Below are positions 17,280-26,014 of a DNA stretch of 64,000 nt, piece by piece. Below the pieces are notes generated by a model. That model was not told the origin of the DNA, did not search any database, and worked only from the letters and a program-made list of their open reading frames with translations. The DNA comes from Xylophilus sp. Leaf220 (GTDB lineage: Bacteria > Pseudomonadota > Gammaproteobacteria > Burkholderiales > Burkholderiaceae_C): NCBI RefSeq assembly GCF_001421705.1, contig NZ_LMKO01000027.1, forward strand, positions 83,267-147,266, read 5' to 3'. The position numbers and the translations under genes were made by a program. How positions within the stretch are numbered: the first letter of the stretch is position 1; each line of letters starts with the position of its first letter.

Positions 17280-18308
17280 TCAGCGTCCCTTGGCGGCGAG
17301 GGCGCGGTCCAGGCGCGGGAACACGCGGCGGGCGTTGCCCTCGAACACCTTGCGGCGGCCGGCCTCCGACAGGCCGGGGAAGGCGTCGACATAGCGGCGC
17401 GTGTCGTCGAAATGGTGGCCGGTCTCGGGGTCGATGCCGCGCACCGCGCCCACCACCTCGGAGGCGAAGAGCACGTTGTCCTCGGGGATCACCTTCAGCA
17501 ACAGGTCGATGCCCGGCTGGTGGTAGACGCAGGTGTCGAAGAAGATGTTGTGCAGCAGGTGCTCCTCGAGCGGCGGCAGCTTCATGTCCTGCGCCAGCCC
17601 GCGGAAGCGGCCCCAGTGGTAGGGCACCGCGCCGCCGCCGTGGGGGATGACGAACTTCAGCGTGGGGAAGTCCTGGAACAGGTTCGAGGTGAGGCACTGC
17701 ATGAACGCGGTGGTGTCGGCGTTGAGGTAATGCGCCCCGGTGGTGTGGAAGCAGGCGTTGCAGCTGGTGCTGACATGCACCATCGCCGGCACGTCCAGCT
17801 CGACCATCTTCTCGTAGAGCGGGTACCACCAGCGGTCGGACAGCGGCGGCTCCTTCCAGTGGCCGCCCGACGGGTCGGGGTTGAGGTTGCAGCCGACGAA
17901 GCCGTACTCGGTCACGCAGCGCTCCAGCTCGTCGATGCAGTTCCCGGGCGGCACGCCGGGCGACTGCGGCAGCATGCAGGCGCCGATGAAGTTGTCGGGG
18001 AACAGCTGCGCCACCCGGTGCACCTGCTCGTTGCAGAGCGCGGCCCAGTCGGCACTGGTGCGCGCGTCGCCGATGTGGTGGGCCATGAAGCTGGCGCGCG
18101 GCGAGAAGACGGTCAGGTCGGTGCCGCGTTCCCGCTGGATGCGGATCTGCGCGCCCAGCACGCTCTCGCGCAGTTCGTCGTCGCCGATGCGCAGTTCGGA
18201 TGTCTTCGGGCCGGCGCCGGGGCTGCCCAGCGCGTCGATCTGGCGCTTGCGCCAGTCTTCCAGCGCCTTGGGCGCGGTGGTGTAGTGGCCGTGGCAGTCG
18301 ATGATCAT
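17280..18308 (-). CDS. ligJ: 4-oxalomesaconate hydratase (amidohydrolase family)
   Basis: A 342-residue zinc enzyme of the amidohydrolase superfamily. LigJ adds water to 4-oxalomesaconate to give 4-carboxy-4-hydroxy-2-oxoadipate. The start MIIDCHGHYTTAPKALEDWR is highly characteristic (H6, H8 metal ligands); later segments include MVHVSTSCNACFHTTGAHYL, FVIPHGGGAVPYHWGR and LFASEVVGAVRGIDPETG. Length is right for the family. It is followed after two bases by ligK and its ATG overlaps the stop of the binding-fold gene upstream (ATGA at 18305-18308), so the three genes form a coupled operon. Confidence 0.92.
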   Translation of the reverse strand: MIIDCHGHYTTAPKALEDWRKRQIDALGSPGAGPKTSELRIGDDELRESVLGAQIRIQRERGTDLTVFSPRASFMAHHIGDARTSADWAALCNEQVHRVAQLFPDNFIGACMLPQSPGVPPGNCIDELERCVTEYGFVGCNLNPDPSGGHWKEPPLSDRWWYPLYEKMVELDVPAMVHVSTSCNACFHTTGAHYLNADTTAFMQCLTSNLFQDFPTLKFVIPHGGGAVPYHWGRFRGLAQDMKLPPLEEHLLHNIFFDTCVYHQPGIDLLLKVIPEDNVLFASEVVGAVRGIDPETGHHFDDTRRYVDAFPGLSEAGRRKVFEGNARRVFPRLDRALAAKGR

Positions 18309-19078
18309 GGGTGACGGTGTCCTTCGGGTTCGGCGGCCGGGCGCGCGGGCGGCGCCATGCCGTGGGTGAGCAGGGCCTGCGCCGCGGCGGGCGATTGCAG
18401 GAATGCGACGAAGGCGGCCGCCCGCGCCGGGAAGGGCGAGCGGGCCGCCACGCCTGCGGAAAACACGGTGACGATCTCGTGGCCCGGCGGCATCTCCAGC
18501 CGTTGCACGCCGTCGTGGTGGACCAGCTCGCTGCGCTGCTGGAAGCCGATCGCCACCCGGCCCTGCACCAGCAGTTCGCCCACCGGCACGCCGGGCGGGG
18601 CCTGCACCAGCCGCGGCCGCAGCGCTTCCAGCAAGCCCGCGCGTTGCCACAGGGCCAGCAGCGCGGTGCCGCTGGGGCCGGTGGAGTAGCCGATGGCGGG
18701 TGCGGCACGCAGGGCGTCGATGCACTGCGCCTGCGTGGCGAACGGCGGCGCGGGCATGTCGGCCGGCACGGCGGCCACCACGTCGGATACCGCGACGGCG
18801 CGCAGGCTGCCCGGCTGCAGATGGCCAGCACCGGCCAGCGCCGCCAGCGCGTCGGCGGCCAGCACCACCACGTCGAACGCCTCGCCGGCCGCGACGCGGC
18901 GCGCAGCCTCGACGCCGCCCAGCGAGAGCAGCTCCACCGCGTCGCCCCGCTCGGCCCGGTAGCGCGCCGCCAGGTCGGCCAGCACCTGCCGGGTGGCCAT
19001 CGACGACAGGCAGCGCAGGGCGCCGGCACCGCCCGGTGCGGCGGCAGCGTCTGCGGACTCGGGGCGTGGGGTCTCCAT
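18305..19078 (-). CDS. ModA-like substrate-binding-fold protein without export signal
   Basis: A 257-residue protein with the type 2 periplasmic-binding fold (ModA/extracellular binding protein 11-like): LRCLSSMATRQVLADLAARY at the N-terminus, AGEAFDVVVLAADALAAL, APAIGYSTGPSGTALLALW and a C-terminal AFVAFLQSPAAAQALLTHG helix. Unusually, the N-terminus METPRPESADAAAAPGGAG is hydrophilic, and no upstream start adds a convincing signal peptide. It should therefore stay in the cytoplasm. It is translationally coupled to ligJ and divergent from a LysR gene. It might be a cytoplasmic sensor or chaperone for a tricarboxylate, or an enzyme; none is established. Starts at 19078 or 19087 are both possible. 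Confidence 0.75.
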   Translation of the reverse strand: METPRPESADAAAAPGGAGALRCLSSMATRQVLADLAARYRAERGDAVELLSLGGVEAARRVAAGEAFDVVVLAADALAALAGAGHLQPGSLRAVAVSDVVAAVPADMPAPPFATQAQCIDALRAAPAIGYSTGPSGTALLALWQRAGLLEALRPRLVQAPPGVPVGELLVQGRVAIGFQQRSELVHHDGVQRLEMPPGHEIVTVFSAGVAARSPFPARAAAFVAFLQSPAAAQALLTHGMAPPARPAAEPEGHRHP

Positions 19079-19186
19079 GCCGGCCATTGTCCGAAGCCGC
19101 ACTGCTGCCGACCAGCTGCACCGGCCACTAGCAGCTAGAGCAGATCCGCATACCGCGGCGCCGGTTATGGTGTCTACACTGGGTCG
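19079..19186. promoter_or_regulatory. Divergent promoter region between lysR and the PBP-ligJ-ligK operon
   Basis: A 108-base spacer holding two dyads: CTAG-CAG-CTAG near 19127-19137, and a LysR-style imperfect dyad CATACC-8-GGTTATG near 19149-19169, close to the lysR start. LysR regulators normally bind such divergent gaps; which dyad is used is not known. Confidence 0.45.
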
Positions 19187-20113
19187 ATGGACCTGCGGCA
19201 ACTCGAATACTTCATCCGCGTGGCGGAGCTCGGCAGCTTCACCCGCGCCTCGATCGCGATGGACATCGCCCAGCCGGCGCTCAGCCGGCAGGTGCGCCAG
19301 CTGGAGGTGGAACTGCGCCAGAACCTCCTGATCCGCAACGGCCGCGGCGTGGTGATGACCGAGGCCGGCAAGCGCCTGCTGGAGCACGGCCGCGGCATCC
19401 TGCACCAGGTGGAGCGCGCCCGCGACGACATGGGCCGGATGCGCGGCGCCCTGGCCGGCCGGGTGGCGGTGGGCCTGCCGCCCAGCGTCGCCCGGGTGCT
19501 GACGCTGCCGCTGGTGCGCGCGGTACGCGAGCGGCTGCCCGACGCGACGCTGTCGATCACCGAGAGCCTCTCCAGCGCGATGCAGGAGTCGCTGCTCACC
19601 GGCCGGCTCGACATCGCGCTGCTCTACAACCCGCAGCCCTCGCCCGACGTGGACAGCCAGACGGTGCTGGAAGAAGACCTGTTCCTGGTCAGCGCCGCGG
19701 GCAGCACGGGCGGGGCGGCGCCCGACGCGCCGCTGTCGCTGCGCGAACTGGCCGAGGAGCCGCTGGTGATCCCCACCCGGCCCAACGCCATCCGCATGCT
19801 GGTCGAGGCCGAGCTGGCCGCCATCGGCTGCCGGCCGCAGATCGCGCTCGAGATCGACGGCGTGCCGGCCATCCTGGCGCTGGTGGCCGACGGCGCGGGC
19901 CACGCGGTGCTGTCGCGCAACGCGGTCGCCACCGCCGACCGGCCGCAGAGCTACACCGTGCGGCCGATCGTCAAGCCCCGGCTGCGCAGCCGCCTGGCCC
20001 TGGCCGCCAGCTCGCAGCGCCCCGCCACCCGCACCCAGCAGGCGATGCTGGAGCTGGTGCGCGACCTGGCCCGGCAGACGCTGGGCTGCGACCGGCCGGT
20101 GCAGGGGGCGTAG
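19187..20113 (+). CDS. LysR-family transcriptional regulator
   Basis: A 308-residue LysR regulator: N-terminal winged helix-turn-helix at residues 1-60 (MDLRQLEYFIRVAELGSFTR, IAQPALSRQVRQLE) and a C-terminal effector-binding domain of periplasmic-binding-like fold. It is transcribed away from the binding-fold/ligJ/ligK operon, the classical arrangement for a LysR activator and its target, so the expected inducer is an intermediate of the protocatechuate/gallate branch such as PDC or 4-oxalomesaconate (inference). The two Bug/ligI genes lie beyond it and may belong to the same regulon. Confidence 0.9.
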   Translation: MDLRQLEYFIRVAELGSFTRASIAMDIAQPALSRQVRQLEVELRQNLLIRNGRGVVMTEAGKRLLEHGRGILHQVERARDDMGRMRGALAGRVAVGLPPSVARVLTLPLVRAVRERLPDATLSITESLSSAMQESLLTGRLDIALLYNPQPSPDVDSQTVLEEDLFLVSAAGSTGGAAPDAPLSLRELAEEPLVIPTRPNAIRMLVEAELAAIGCRPQIALEIDGVPAILALVADGAGHAVLSRNAVATADRPQSYTVRPIVKPRLRSRLALAASSQRPATRTQQAMLELVRDLARQTLGCDRPVQGA

Positions 20114-20132
20114 CCCGGGCCGGCGCAGCACG

Positions 20133-20200
20133 TTTTCACTAGCGAAACGTGCCTGCAGCCGGCTCAGGACGCCGGCCGACAGCTATAGAAAATATAGCAA
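20133..20200 (-). repeat. Family B intergenic repeat, copy B3
   Basis: A reverse-orientation copy: TTTTCACTAGCGAAA, then CAGCCGGC and GCCGGCCG arms, then AGCTATAGAAAATATAGCAA. It lies between the convergent lysR and Bug genes. Confidence 0.8.
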
Positions 20201-20271
20201 TCAGACCGCTCGGGCTGTCCTGGCTGTTCGGCGGCCGCGGCCCCCGGCCGTCGTTCCGCCGGCCCGCGTTT

Positions 20272-21270
20272 TCAGTCGGCGACGATGCCCGCCGACTGGA
20301 TCACCTTCGACCAGCGGTCGATCTCGCTGCCGAGGAAGGTGCCGAACTGCGCGGCGGTGCCCGGCGTGGTCACCGCGCCCAGTTCGCCCAGGCGCTGGCG
20401 CACGGCGGGCTCGGCCAGCACCTTGCCCACCTCCGCATTGAGCCGGGCCAGGATTTCGGGCGGGGTGCGGGCCGGGGCTAGCAGGCCCCACCAGACGCCG
20501 GCGTCCACGCCCGGCAGGCCGGCCTCGGCGATGGTCGGCACGTCGGGCAGCAGGGCCACCCGCTGCCGGCCGGTGACGGCCAGCGCCCGCAGCTTGCCCG
20601 ACTGCAGGTGCGGCAGCACCTCCAGCGGATTGAGCAGCATGAAATCGAGCCGCGCGCCGATCAGGTCGACCAGCGCCGGCGCGCCGCCCTTGTAGGCGAT
20701 GTGCGTCGGCTCGAACCTGGCTTCCGAGGCGAAGAGCGCGCCCGCCAGGTGGCCCGAGCTGCCGTTGCCGGCCGAGCCGTAGTTGAGCTTGCCGCCCCGC
20801 CCCGCGGCCACCAGCTGCTGCACCGTCTTCGCGCCGGAGTCGGCGGGCACCACCAGCACCAGCGGCGCCTCGCCGACGCGGGTGATCGGCGCGAAGTCGC
20901 GCAGCGTGTCGAACGGCAGCTTGGGGTAGAGCGCCATGTTGGTAGCTACGCCGTTGGCGCCCAGCAGCAGGGTGTAGCCGTCGGGCGCGGCCTTGGCGAC
21001 CGCGTCGGCGCCGATGTTGGCGTTGGCGCCGGGCTTGTTGTCGACGATCACCGGCTGGCCCAGCGCGCGGCCCAGCGGCTCCGCCACCACCCGCGCCACG
21101 ATGTCGACCGCGCCGCCGGCGGCGAACGGCACCACCAAGCGGATCGGCTTCGACGGATAGCCCGCGGCGCCCTGGGCGCTGGCCGCGAAGGGCAGCCCCG
21201 CGGCGGCGGCGGACAGGCCCGCGGCCAGCACGCGGCGGCGGGATGAAGAGAAGGAAACGGCCGGTCGCAT
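20272..21270 (-). CDS. Bug-family tripartite tricarboxylate transporter binding protein
   Basis: A 332-residue extracytoplasmic solute receptor (TctC/Bug family). The signal region has a twin-arginine-like stretch (SSSRRRVLAAG) and ends ASAQ; the mature start YPSKPIRLVVPFAAGGAVD and IVDNKPGANANIGADAVAKA are family hallmarks. Bug proteins bind carboxylates or aromatic acids in the periplasm, often without dedicated TctAB permease genes next to them, as here. It lies 15 bases after the ligI homologue in the same operon, suggesting an aromatic-derived dicarboxylate such as PDC as ligand (inference). ATG at 21270 is preferred over an upstream TTG. Confidence 0.88.
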   Translation of the reverse strand: MRPAVSFSSSRRRVLAAGLSAAAAGLPFAASAQGAAGYPSKPIRLVVPFAAGGAVDIVARVVAEPLGRALGQPVIVDNKPGANANIGADAVAKAAPDGYTLLLGANGVATNMALYPKLPFDTLRDFAPITRVGEAPLVLVVPADSGAKTVQQLVAAGRGGKLNYGSAGNGSSGHLAGALFASEARFEPTHIAYKGGAPALVDLIGARLDFMLLNPLEVLPHLQSGKLRALAVTGRQRVALLPDVPTIAEAGLPGVDAGVWWGLLAPARTPPEILARLNAEVGKVLAEPAVRQRLGELGAVTTPGTAAQFGTFLGSEIDRWSKVIQSAGIVAD

Positions 21271-21285
21271 CGGGGTGTCTCGCAA

Positions 21286-22161
21286 TCAGTCGTGCCAGTA
21301 GAGGCGGGTGGGGTTGTCGACCAGCAGCTTCTGCAGCAGTGCAGGGTCGTCGGCGAAGAGGGGCAGCAGGTCGACCAGCTGGCCGTCGTCGGGCATCTCG
21401 CGCACGTTGGGGTGGGGCCAGTCGGTGCCCCACAGCACCCGGTCGGGCGCGGCCTCGATGAGCCGGCGGGCGAAGGGCGCCGCGTCGGCATAGGGCGGGC
21501 CCTGGGTGGAGAGCGCCTGCGAGATGCGCTCGGCGCCGCTCACCTTGACCCAGGCGCGCGCGTCCTGCATCAGGTCGAGCAGCATCGCGAAGGCCTGCTG
21601 GCCGGTGCCGTGCTCGACCATGGTGCGGCCCATGTGGTCGATGACGAAGGGCACCGGCAGGGTGTCCAGGAAGCCGCGGTAGGTCAGCAGGTCTTCCGCG
21701 TCCAGGTGCAGCACCAGGTGCCAGCCCAGCGGCCGGATGCGCTCGGCCATGCGCAGCACGGTGGGCAGGTCGGGCGCGCCGCCCAGGTGCCGCACGAAGT
21801 TGAAGCGCACCGCGCGCACGCCGGCCGTGTGCAGGTCCTTCAGCCCGGCATCGGTGATGCCGGCGCCGACCATCGCGACGCCGCGGTAGGTGTCGGGCGA
21901 CTCGGCGATGGCGGCCAGCATCGCGCGGTTGTCGTGGCCGTGCACGCTGGCCTGCACCAGCACCACCCGGTCGATGCCCAGCAGCGCGTGCAGCGCGCGC
22001 AGCCGGGCGGCGGGCGCGTCCGGCGGGGTGTAGCGGCGGTCGTCGGCGTAGGGAAACACGTCGCCGGGGCCGAAGACGTGGCAGTGGGCGTCGCAGGCGC
22101 CGGCGGGCAGGCGAAAGGCCGGGCGGCTCGGGTTCGGATGGGGCGGGGGAATGCTCTTCAT
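21286..22161 (-). CDS. ligI: 2-pyrone-4,6-dicarboxylate lactonase (amidohydrolase family)
   Basis: A 291-residue amidohydrolase-fold lactonase. LigI hydrolyses 2-pyrone-4,6-dicarboxylate to 4-oxalomesaconate and, unlike most of the superfamily, can work without metal. Motifs: CDAHCHVFGP (the HxH pair), VLVQASVHGHDNRAMLAAIA, FVIDHMGR and VLWGTDWPHPNV with the conserved aspartate. It is flanked on both sides by Bug receptor genes in the same direction (18 and 15 base gaps), a compact uptake-plus-catabolism operon whose product feeds LigJ and LigK encoded beyond the lysR gene. Confidence 0.88.
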   Translation of the reverse strand: MKSIPPPHPNPSRPAFRLPAGACDAHCHVFGPGDVFPYADDRRYTPPDAPAARLRALHALLGIDRVVLVQASVHGHDNRAMLAAIAESPDTYRGVAMVGAGITDAGLKDLHTAGVRAVRFNFVRHLGGAPDLPTVLRMAERIRPLGWHLVLHLDAEDLLTYRGFLDTLPVPFVIDHMGRTMVEHGTGQQAFAMLLDLMQDARAWVKVSGAERISQALSTQGPPYADAAPFARRLIEAAPDRVLWGTDWPHPNVREMPDDGQLVDLLPLFADDPALLQKLLVDNPTRLYWHD

Positions 22162-22179
22162 GGGCGTGGTGGGTAGGGG

Positions 22180-23178
22180 TTACTGCTGGGGAATGCCGGC
22201 GCGCTGGATCACGGCCGACCAGCGCTTGATCTCGGCGTCGAGCAACTGGGCCTGCTGCTGCGGCGTGCTGCCCTTGGGCTCCACGCCCAGGTCCTGCAGC
22301 CGCTTCCTGACCTCGGGCGAGGCCAGGGCGGCGTTCGCCTCCTTGTTGAGGCGGGCTACCACCTCGGGCGGCGTCTTCGCGGGAGCGGCCAGCGCGTTCC
22401 AGGAGGCCACCTGGAAGCCCGGGGCGCCGCTCTCGGCCACGGTGGGCACGTCGGGCAGGCCGGCGGCGCGGTGCTCGCCCATCACCGCCAGGGCGCGCAG
22501 CACCTTGCCGCCGACCTGTGCCATCACCGGGGCCAGGATCTCCACCGCCACGTCGATCTGGCCGCCCCGCAGCGCGGTCACCACCGCCGGCGTGCCGTTG
22601 AAGGGCACCACCTGCGCATCGATGCCGAGCGAGCTCTTGAACAGCTCGCCCGCCAGGTTCTGGGTGCTGCCGACGTTGATGGTGCCGATGTTGAGCTTGC
22701 CGGGGTTCGCCCTGGCGTAGGCCAGCAGCTCGGCCAGCGACTTGAACCTGCCCTCGGCCGAGGCCAGCACCGCCAGGTCGAAATACCCCAGCATCGACAC
22801 CGGCGCGAAATCCTTGACCGTGTCGTAGGGCAGCGACTTGAAGAGCCCCACGCTCACCGCGTTGGCGTTGGACATCAGCAGCAGCGTGTGCCCGTCGGGC
22901 GCGGCCTTGGCGACGGTATCGGAGGCCACCACGCCGCCGGCACCGGGCTTGTTGTCGACCACGATGCTCTGGCCGAGCGACTCGGACATCTTCTGCGCCA
23001 CGCTGCGGGCGGTCAGGTCGGCCACGCCGCCGGGGCCGAAGGGCACGACCAGGCGGATCGGCCGGTTAGACGAAGGCTGGGCCTGCGCGGCCGGCACGCC
23101 GCAGCCGGCGGCCAGCGCCAGCGCCAGCAGCATCCACCCGGCGACGGTGCGACGCCGGGGTCGTGGTTCTTGTCTCAC
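22180..23178 (-). CDS. Bug-family tripartite tricarboxylate transporter binding protein
   Basis: A 332-residue periplasmic receptor of the TctC/Bug family: signal peptide with WMLLALALAAGCGVPAAQAQ, then NRPIRLVVPFGPGGVADLT and IVVDNKPGAGGVVASDTVAK. It differs from the receptor at 20272 in the binding loop, so the two may recognise different acids. An AAGGAGA stands six bases before a GTG at 23178, which I take as the start; an ATG ten codons upstream lacks such a site. It is the first gene of the Bug-ligI-Bug operon. Confidence 0.87.
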   Translation of the reverse strand: MRQEPRPRRRTVAGWMLLALALAAGCGVPAAQAQPSSNRPIRLVVPFGPGGVADLTARSVAQKMSESLGQSIVVDNKPGAGGVVASDTVAKAAPDGHTLLLMSNANAVSVGLFKSLPYDTVKDFAPVSMLGYFDLAVLASAEGRFKSLAELLAYARANPGKLNIGTINVGSTQNLAGELFKSSLGIDAQVVPFNGTPAVVTALRGGQIDVAVEILAPVMAQVGGKVLRALAVMGEHRAAGLPDVPTVAESGAPGFQVASWNALAAPAKTPPEVVARLNKEANAALASPEVRKRLQDLGVEPKGSTPQQQAQLLDAEIKRWSAVIQRAGIPQQ

Positions 23179-23316
23179 GGGGTCTCCTTGGAATGCGGCG
23201 CGCGGCATCGCTCCGCCGCGCCATGCGCCACTATTCCCGGCTGCGCGATCCGGGGCTACCCGCCTGCGGCACTGTTAGATATAGCGGCGCGGCATGGCGC
23301 GCCGACAGCAGTCGCC

Positions 23317-24240
23317 TCAGCGGTCGAGCACCCGGTCGCCCGCGATCTCCGCCGCGCCGACCCGCACCAGGTCGTCGACCACGGCCTGCACCCAGGCCGC
23401 CATCGGTGCACCGTCGGCGAAGTGGCCCGCGTGCAGCGACCGCAGCAGCGGCACGCCGCAGGCCCAGTCCGACAGCCGGTCGCGCGGCACCTGCCGCCAC
23501 TCCAGCAGCTTGAACTTCACCAGCACCTTGGCGGCATGCAGCGCGTGCCTGGCCGGGTGCTGCACGAAGCCGTCGAGCCGGCGGCGGGCGATGGCCAGGG
23601 CGGCCGCCACGTCCTGGAACACCGCGCCGTGCCCGGGCACCACCACCGCGGGCGCCAGCGCCTCGATCAGGTCCAGCGTGGCCGCCACGTCGGCGAAGGC
23701 GTGCGCACCCTCGATCTCCGGAAACACCACGCCGAAGCCGTTCTGCCACAGCGCATCGGCGGCGACCAGCACCCGCGACCGGGGCTCCCACAGCAGCACC
23801 GCATGCGGATCGTGGCCCGGCGCGGCGTGCACCTGCCAGGGCCGCCCGCCCAGGAGCAACGTGTCGCCGGCCGCCAGCACGCCGTCGCAGGCGAAGCGCG
23901 GGCACTGCTGGCCGGTAGGGCGGTAGCTGAGTGCGTCCTCGTCCCAGGCGCGCACCGCGGCGGCCTCGCCGGCCGGCACCAGGGTGCGCACGCCGGGCCA
24001 GCGGTGCTGCAGCGCGGCGTTGCCGCCGCAGTGGTCGCTGTGCAGGTGGGTGTTGGCCAGCAAGGCGAGCGGCCGGCCGGCCAGCGCGGACTCGACCAGC
24101 GCCAGGGTCTGGTCGGCATGGGTGCAGTAGCCGCTGTCGACCAGGGCCGCGGGGCCGTCACCCTCGGGCACGAAAATGATGCCGTTGGCCGAGAGCCAGC
24201 CGCGCTCCAGCACCTGCATGCCGGGCGGCAGCTTCAGCAT
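23317..24240 (-). CDS. MBL-fold metallo-hydrolase
   Basis: A 307-residue metallo-beta-lactamase-fold hydrolase. The metal-binding HxHxDH motif is in NTHLHSDHCGG (about residues 63-73), the next ligand histidine in APGHDPHAVLL, and the later histidine in VVPGHGAVF. The C-terminal helical part (WRQVPRDRLSDWACGVPLLR) resembles MBL proteins found beside CoA-ligase and aromatic genes. Substrate unknown; thioesters or lactones are common for the group. It follows the acyl-CoA ligase in the same direction but is separated by a family-B repeat. Confidence 0.82.
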   Translation of the reverse strand: MLKLPPGMQVLERGWLSANGIIFVPEGDGPAALVDSGYCTHADQTLALVESALAGRPLALLANTHLHSDHCGGNAALQHRWPGVRTLVPAGEAAAVRAWDEDALSYRPTGQQCPRFACDGVLAAGDTLLLGGRPWQVHAAPGHDPHAVLLWEPRSRVLVAADALWQNGFGVVFPEIEGAHAFADVAATLDLIEALAPAVVVPGHGAVFQDVAAALAIARRRLDGFVQHPARHALHAAKVLVKFKLLEWRQVPRDRLSDWACGVPLLRSLHAGHFADGAPMAAWVQAVVDDLVRVGAAEIAGDRVLDR

Positions 24241-24245
24241 CGAAT

Positions 24246-24297
24246 CGGCCTCCGGCCGGCGCTGCGTGCCGGCCGCCAGCTATGAAAATGATAGTAG
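24246..24297 (-). repeat. Family B intergenic repeat, copy B4
   Basis: A reverse, partly eroded copy: CGGCCGGCGC and GCCGGCCG arms followed by AGCTATGAAAATGATAGTAG. The CTTGAAAA end is not recognisable. It lies in the promoter side of the MBL gene. Confidence 0.75.
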
Positions 24298-24322
24298 AGG
24301 CCCCGGCGGGCCGGCGGCGGCC

Positions 24323-26014
24323 TCACGCCTTCGCCCGCAGCTCCCGGCGCAGGATCTTGCCGACGTTGGTCTTGGGCAGCGCCTCCCGGAACTCGACCTG
24401 CCGCGGCCGCTTGTAGCCGGTGAGCCGGTCGTGGCAGAAGCGCAGCACGTCGTCCTCCGACAGCGACGCGTCGCGCCGCACCACGAAGAGCTTGATCGCC
24501 TCGCCCTGCTTCTCGCAGGCCACGCCCACCGCGGCGCACTCGACCACGCCGGGGCAGAGCGAGACCACGTTCTCCAGCTCGTTGGGGTACACGTTGAAGC
24601 CGCTCACCAGGATCATGTCCTTCTTGCGGTCGACGATGCGGGTGGTGCCGCCGGCGTCCATCGTCGCGATGTCGCCGGTGCGCAGGTAGCCGTCCTCGGT
24701 GAACGCGCGGGCCGTCTCCTCGGGTTGGTTCCAGTAGCTGCGCATCACGTTGGGGCCGCGGATGCACAGCTCGCCCGGCTGGCCGTAGGGCAGGGTGATG
24801 CCGGCGTCGTCCTTGATCGCGATGTCGATGCCCGGCAGCGGCAGGCCGATGGTGCCGCTGAAGCCGGTGGCGGTGACCGGGTTGTTGGTGCCGATGGCGC
24901 AGGTCTCGCTCATGCCCCAGCCCTCGACCATAGCGCAGCCGGTGGTCTGCTGCCAGGCCTGCGCCGTGCCTTCGGAGGCCGCCATGCCGCCGGCCTGCGA
25001 CACCAGCAGGTGCGAGAAGTCGAGCGACTTGAACTCCGGGTGCTGCAGCAGCGCGTTGAACAGCGTGTTGACCGCCGGCAGCATGTGGAAGGGCCGCTTC
25101 TTGAGCACCGCGACGAACTTCGGGATGTCGCGCGGGTTGGGGATAAGCGTCAGGTGCGAGCCTTGGCGGATCGCCAGCAGGCAGAGCGTCAGCGCGAAGA
25201 TGTGGTACAGCGGCAGCGCCGCGATGCCGTTGACCTGCGCCATGTCCCCGGTGCGGGCCAGCGCCGGGCCGAACCAGGCCTCGGCTTGCAGGGTGGCGGC
25301 CACGATGTTGCGCTGTGTCAGCTCGGCCCCCTTCGAGAGTCCGGTGGTGCCGCCGGTGTACTGCAGGAAGGCTGGATGGTCGAGCGTGGTGCCGTGCGGC
25401 GCCAGGGGGTGCGCAGCCCCGTCCTTCAACGCGTCGGCCCAGGGGGTGACGCTGCGGCCGCCCGAGAGCGGCAGCGCATAGGCCGGCACCATCTTCGCCA
25501 GGTGGCGCACCGCGAAGGTGATCCACGCGCCGTAGCTGCCGCCCAGCTGGTCGCCCATGGCGGTCACCACCACGTGCCGCACGCCGGTCTGCTCCACCAC
25601 CTCGGCCAGGGTGTGGGCGAAGTTCTCCAGGATGACGATGGCGCTGGCGCCGGAATCGGCCAGCTGGTGGCGCAGCTCGCGGGCGGTGTAGAGCGGGTTG
25701 ACGTTGACGCAGGTGTAGCCCGCGCGAAGCACCGCCGCCATCGCCACGGCGAACTGCGGCACGTTGGGCAGCATGACCGCCACCCGCGCGCCCGGCGCCA
25801 GTCCGCGCGACTGCAGCCAGGCGCCGAGCGCGGCAGAGAGCTTGTCCAGCTCGCCGTAGGTCATCCACCGGTCCATGCAGACGGAGAAGCGGCGGTCGGC
25901 GTACTGGCGGAAAGCGTCCTCGAGCATCTGCGGCAGCGAGGCGAAGCGCTCCGGCTCGACGGTGTGCGGCACGCCGTCGGGATAGTGCGCGAGCCAGGGG
26001 CGGTCGGTCGTCAT
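24323..26014 (-). CDS. fadD: Long-chain fatty acid--CoA ligase
   Basis: A 563-residue adenylating enzyme that activates long-chain fatty acids with ATP and CoA. ANL-superfamily motifs in order: P-loop YTGGTTGLSKGAELT (about residue 215), VEGWGMSET, GYLRTGD, hinge DRKKDMILVSGFNVYPNELE, and the catalytic lysine in LPKTNVGKILRREL near the C-terminus. It has FadD length and style. The ATG at 26014 is preceded by AAGGAGA. In context it could supply acyl-CoA to beta-oxidation genes at 54-57 kb. Confidence 0.92.
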   Translation of the reverse strand: MTTDRPWLAHYPDGVPHTVEPERFASLPQMLEDAFRQYADRRFSVCMDRWMTYGELDKLSAALGAWLQSRGLAPGARVAVMLPNVPQFAVAMAAVLRAGYTCVNVNPLYTARELRHQLADSGASAIVILENFAHTLAEVVEQTGVRHVVVTAMGDQLGGSYGAWITFAVRHLAKMVPAYALPLSGGRSVTPWADALKDGAAHPLAPHGTTLDHPAFLQYTGGTTGLSKGAELTQRNIVAATLQAEAWFGPALARTGDMAQVNGIAALPLYHIFALTLCLLAIRQGSHLTLIPNPRDIPKFVAVLKKRPFHMLPAVNTLFNALLQHPEFKSLDFSHLLVSQAGGMAASEGTAQAWQQTTGCAMVEGWGMSETCAIGTNNPVTATGFSGTIGLPLPGIDIAIKDDAGITLPYGQPGELCIRGPNVMRSYWNQPEETARAFTEDGYLRTGDIATMDAGGTTRIVDRKKDMILVSGFNVYPNELENVVSLCPGVVECAAVGVACEKQGEAIKLFVVRRDASLSEDDVLRFCHDRLTGYKRPRQVEFREALPKTNVGKILRRELRAKA

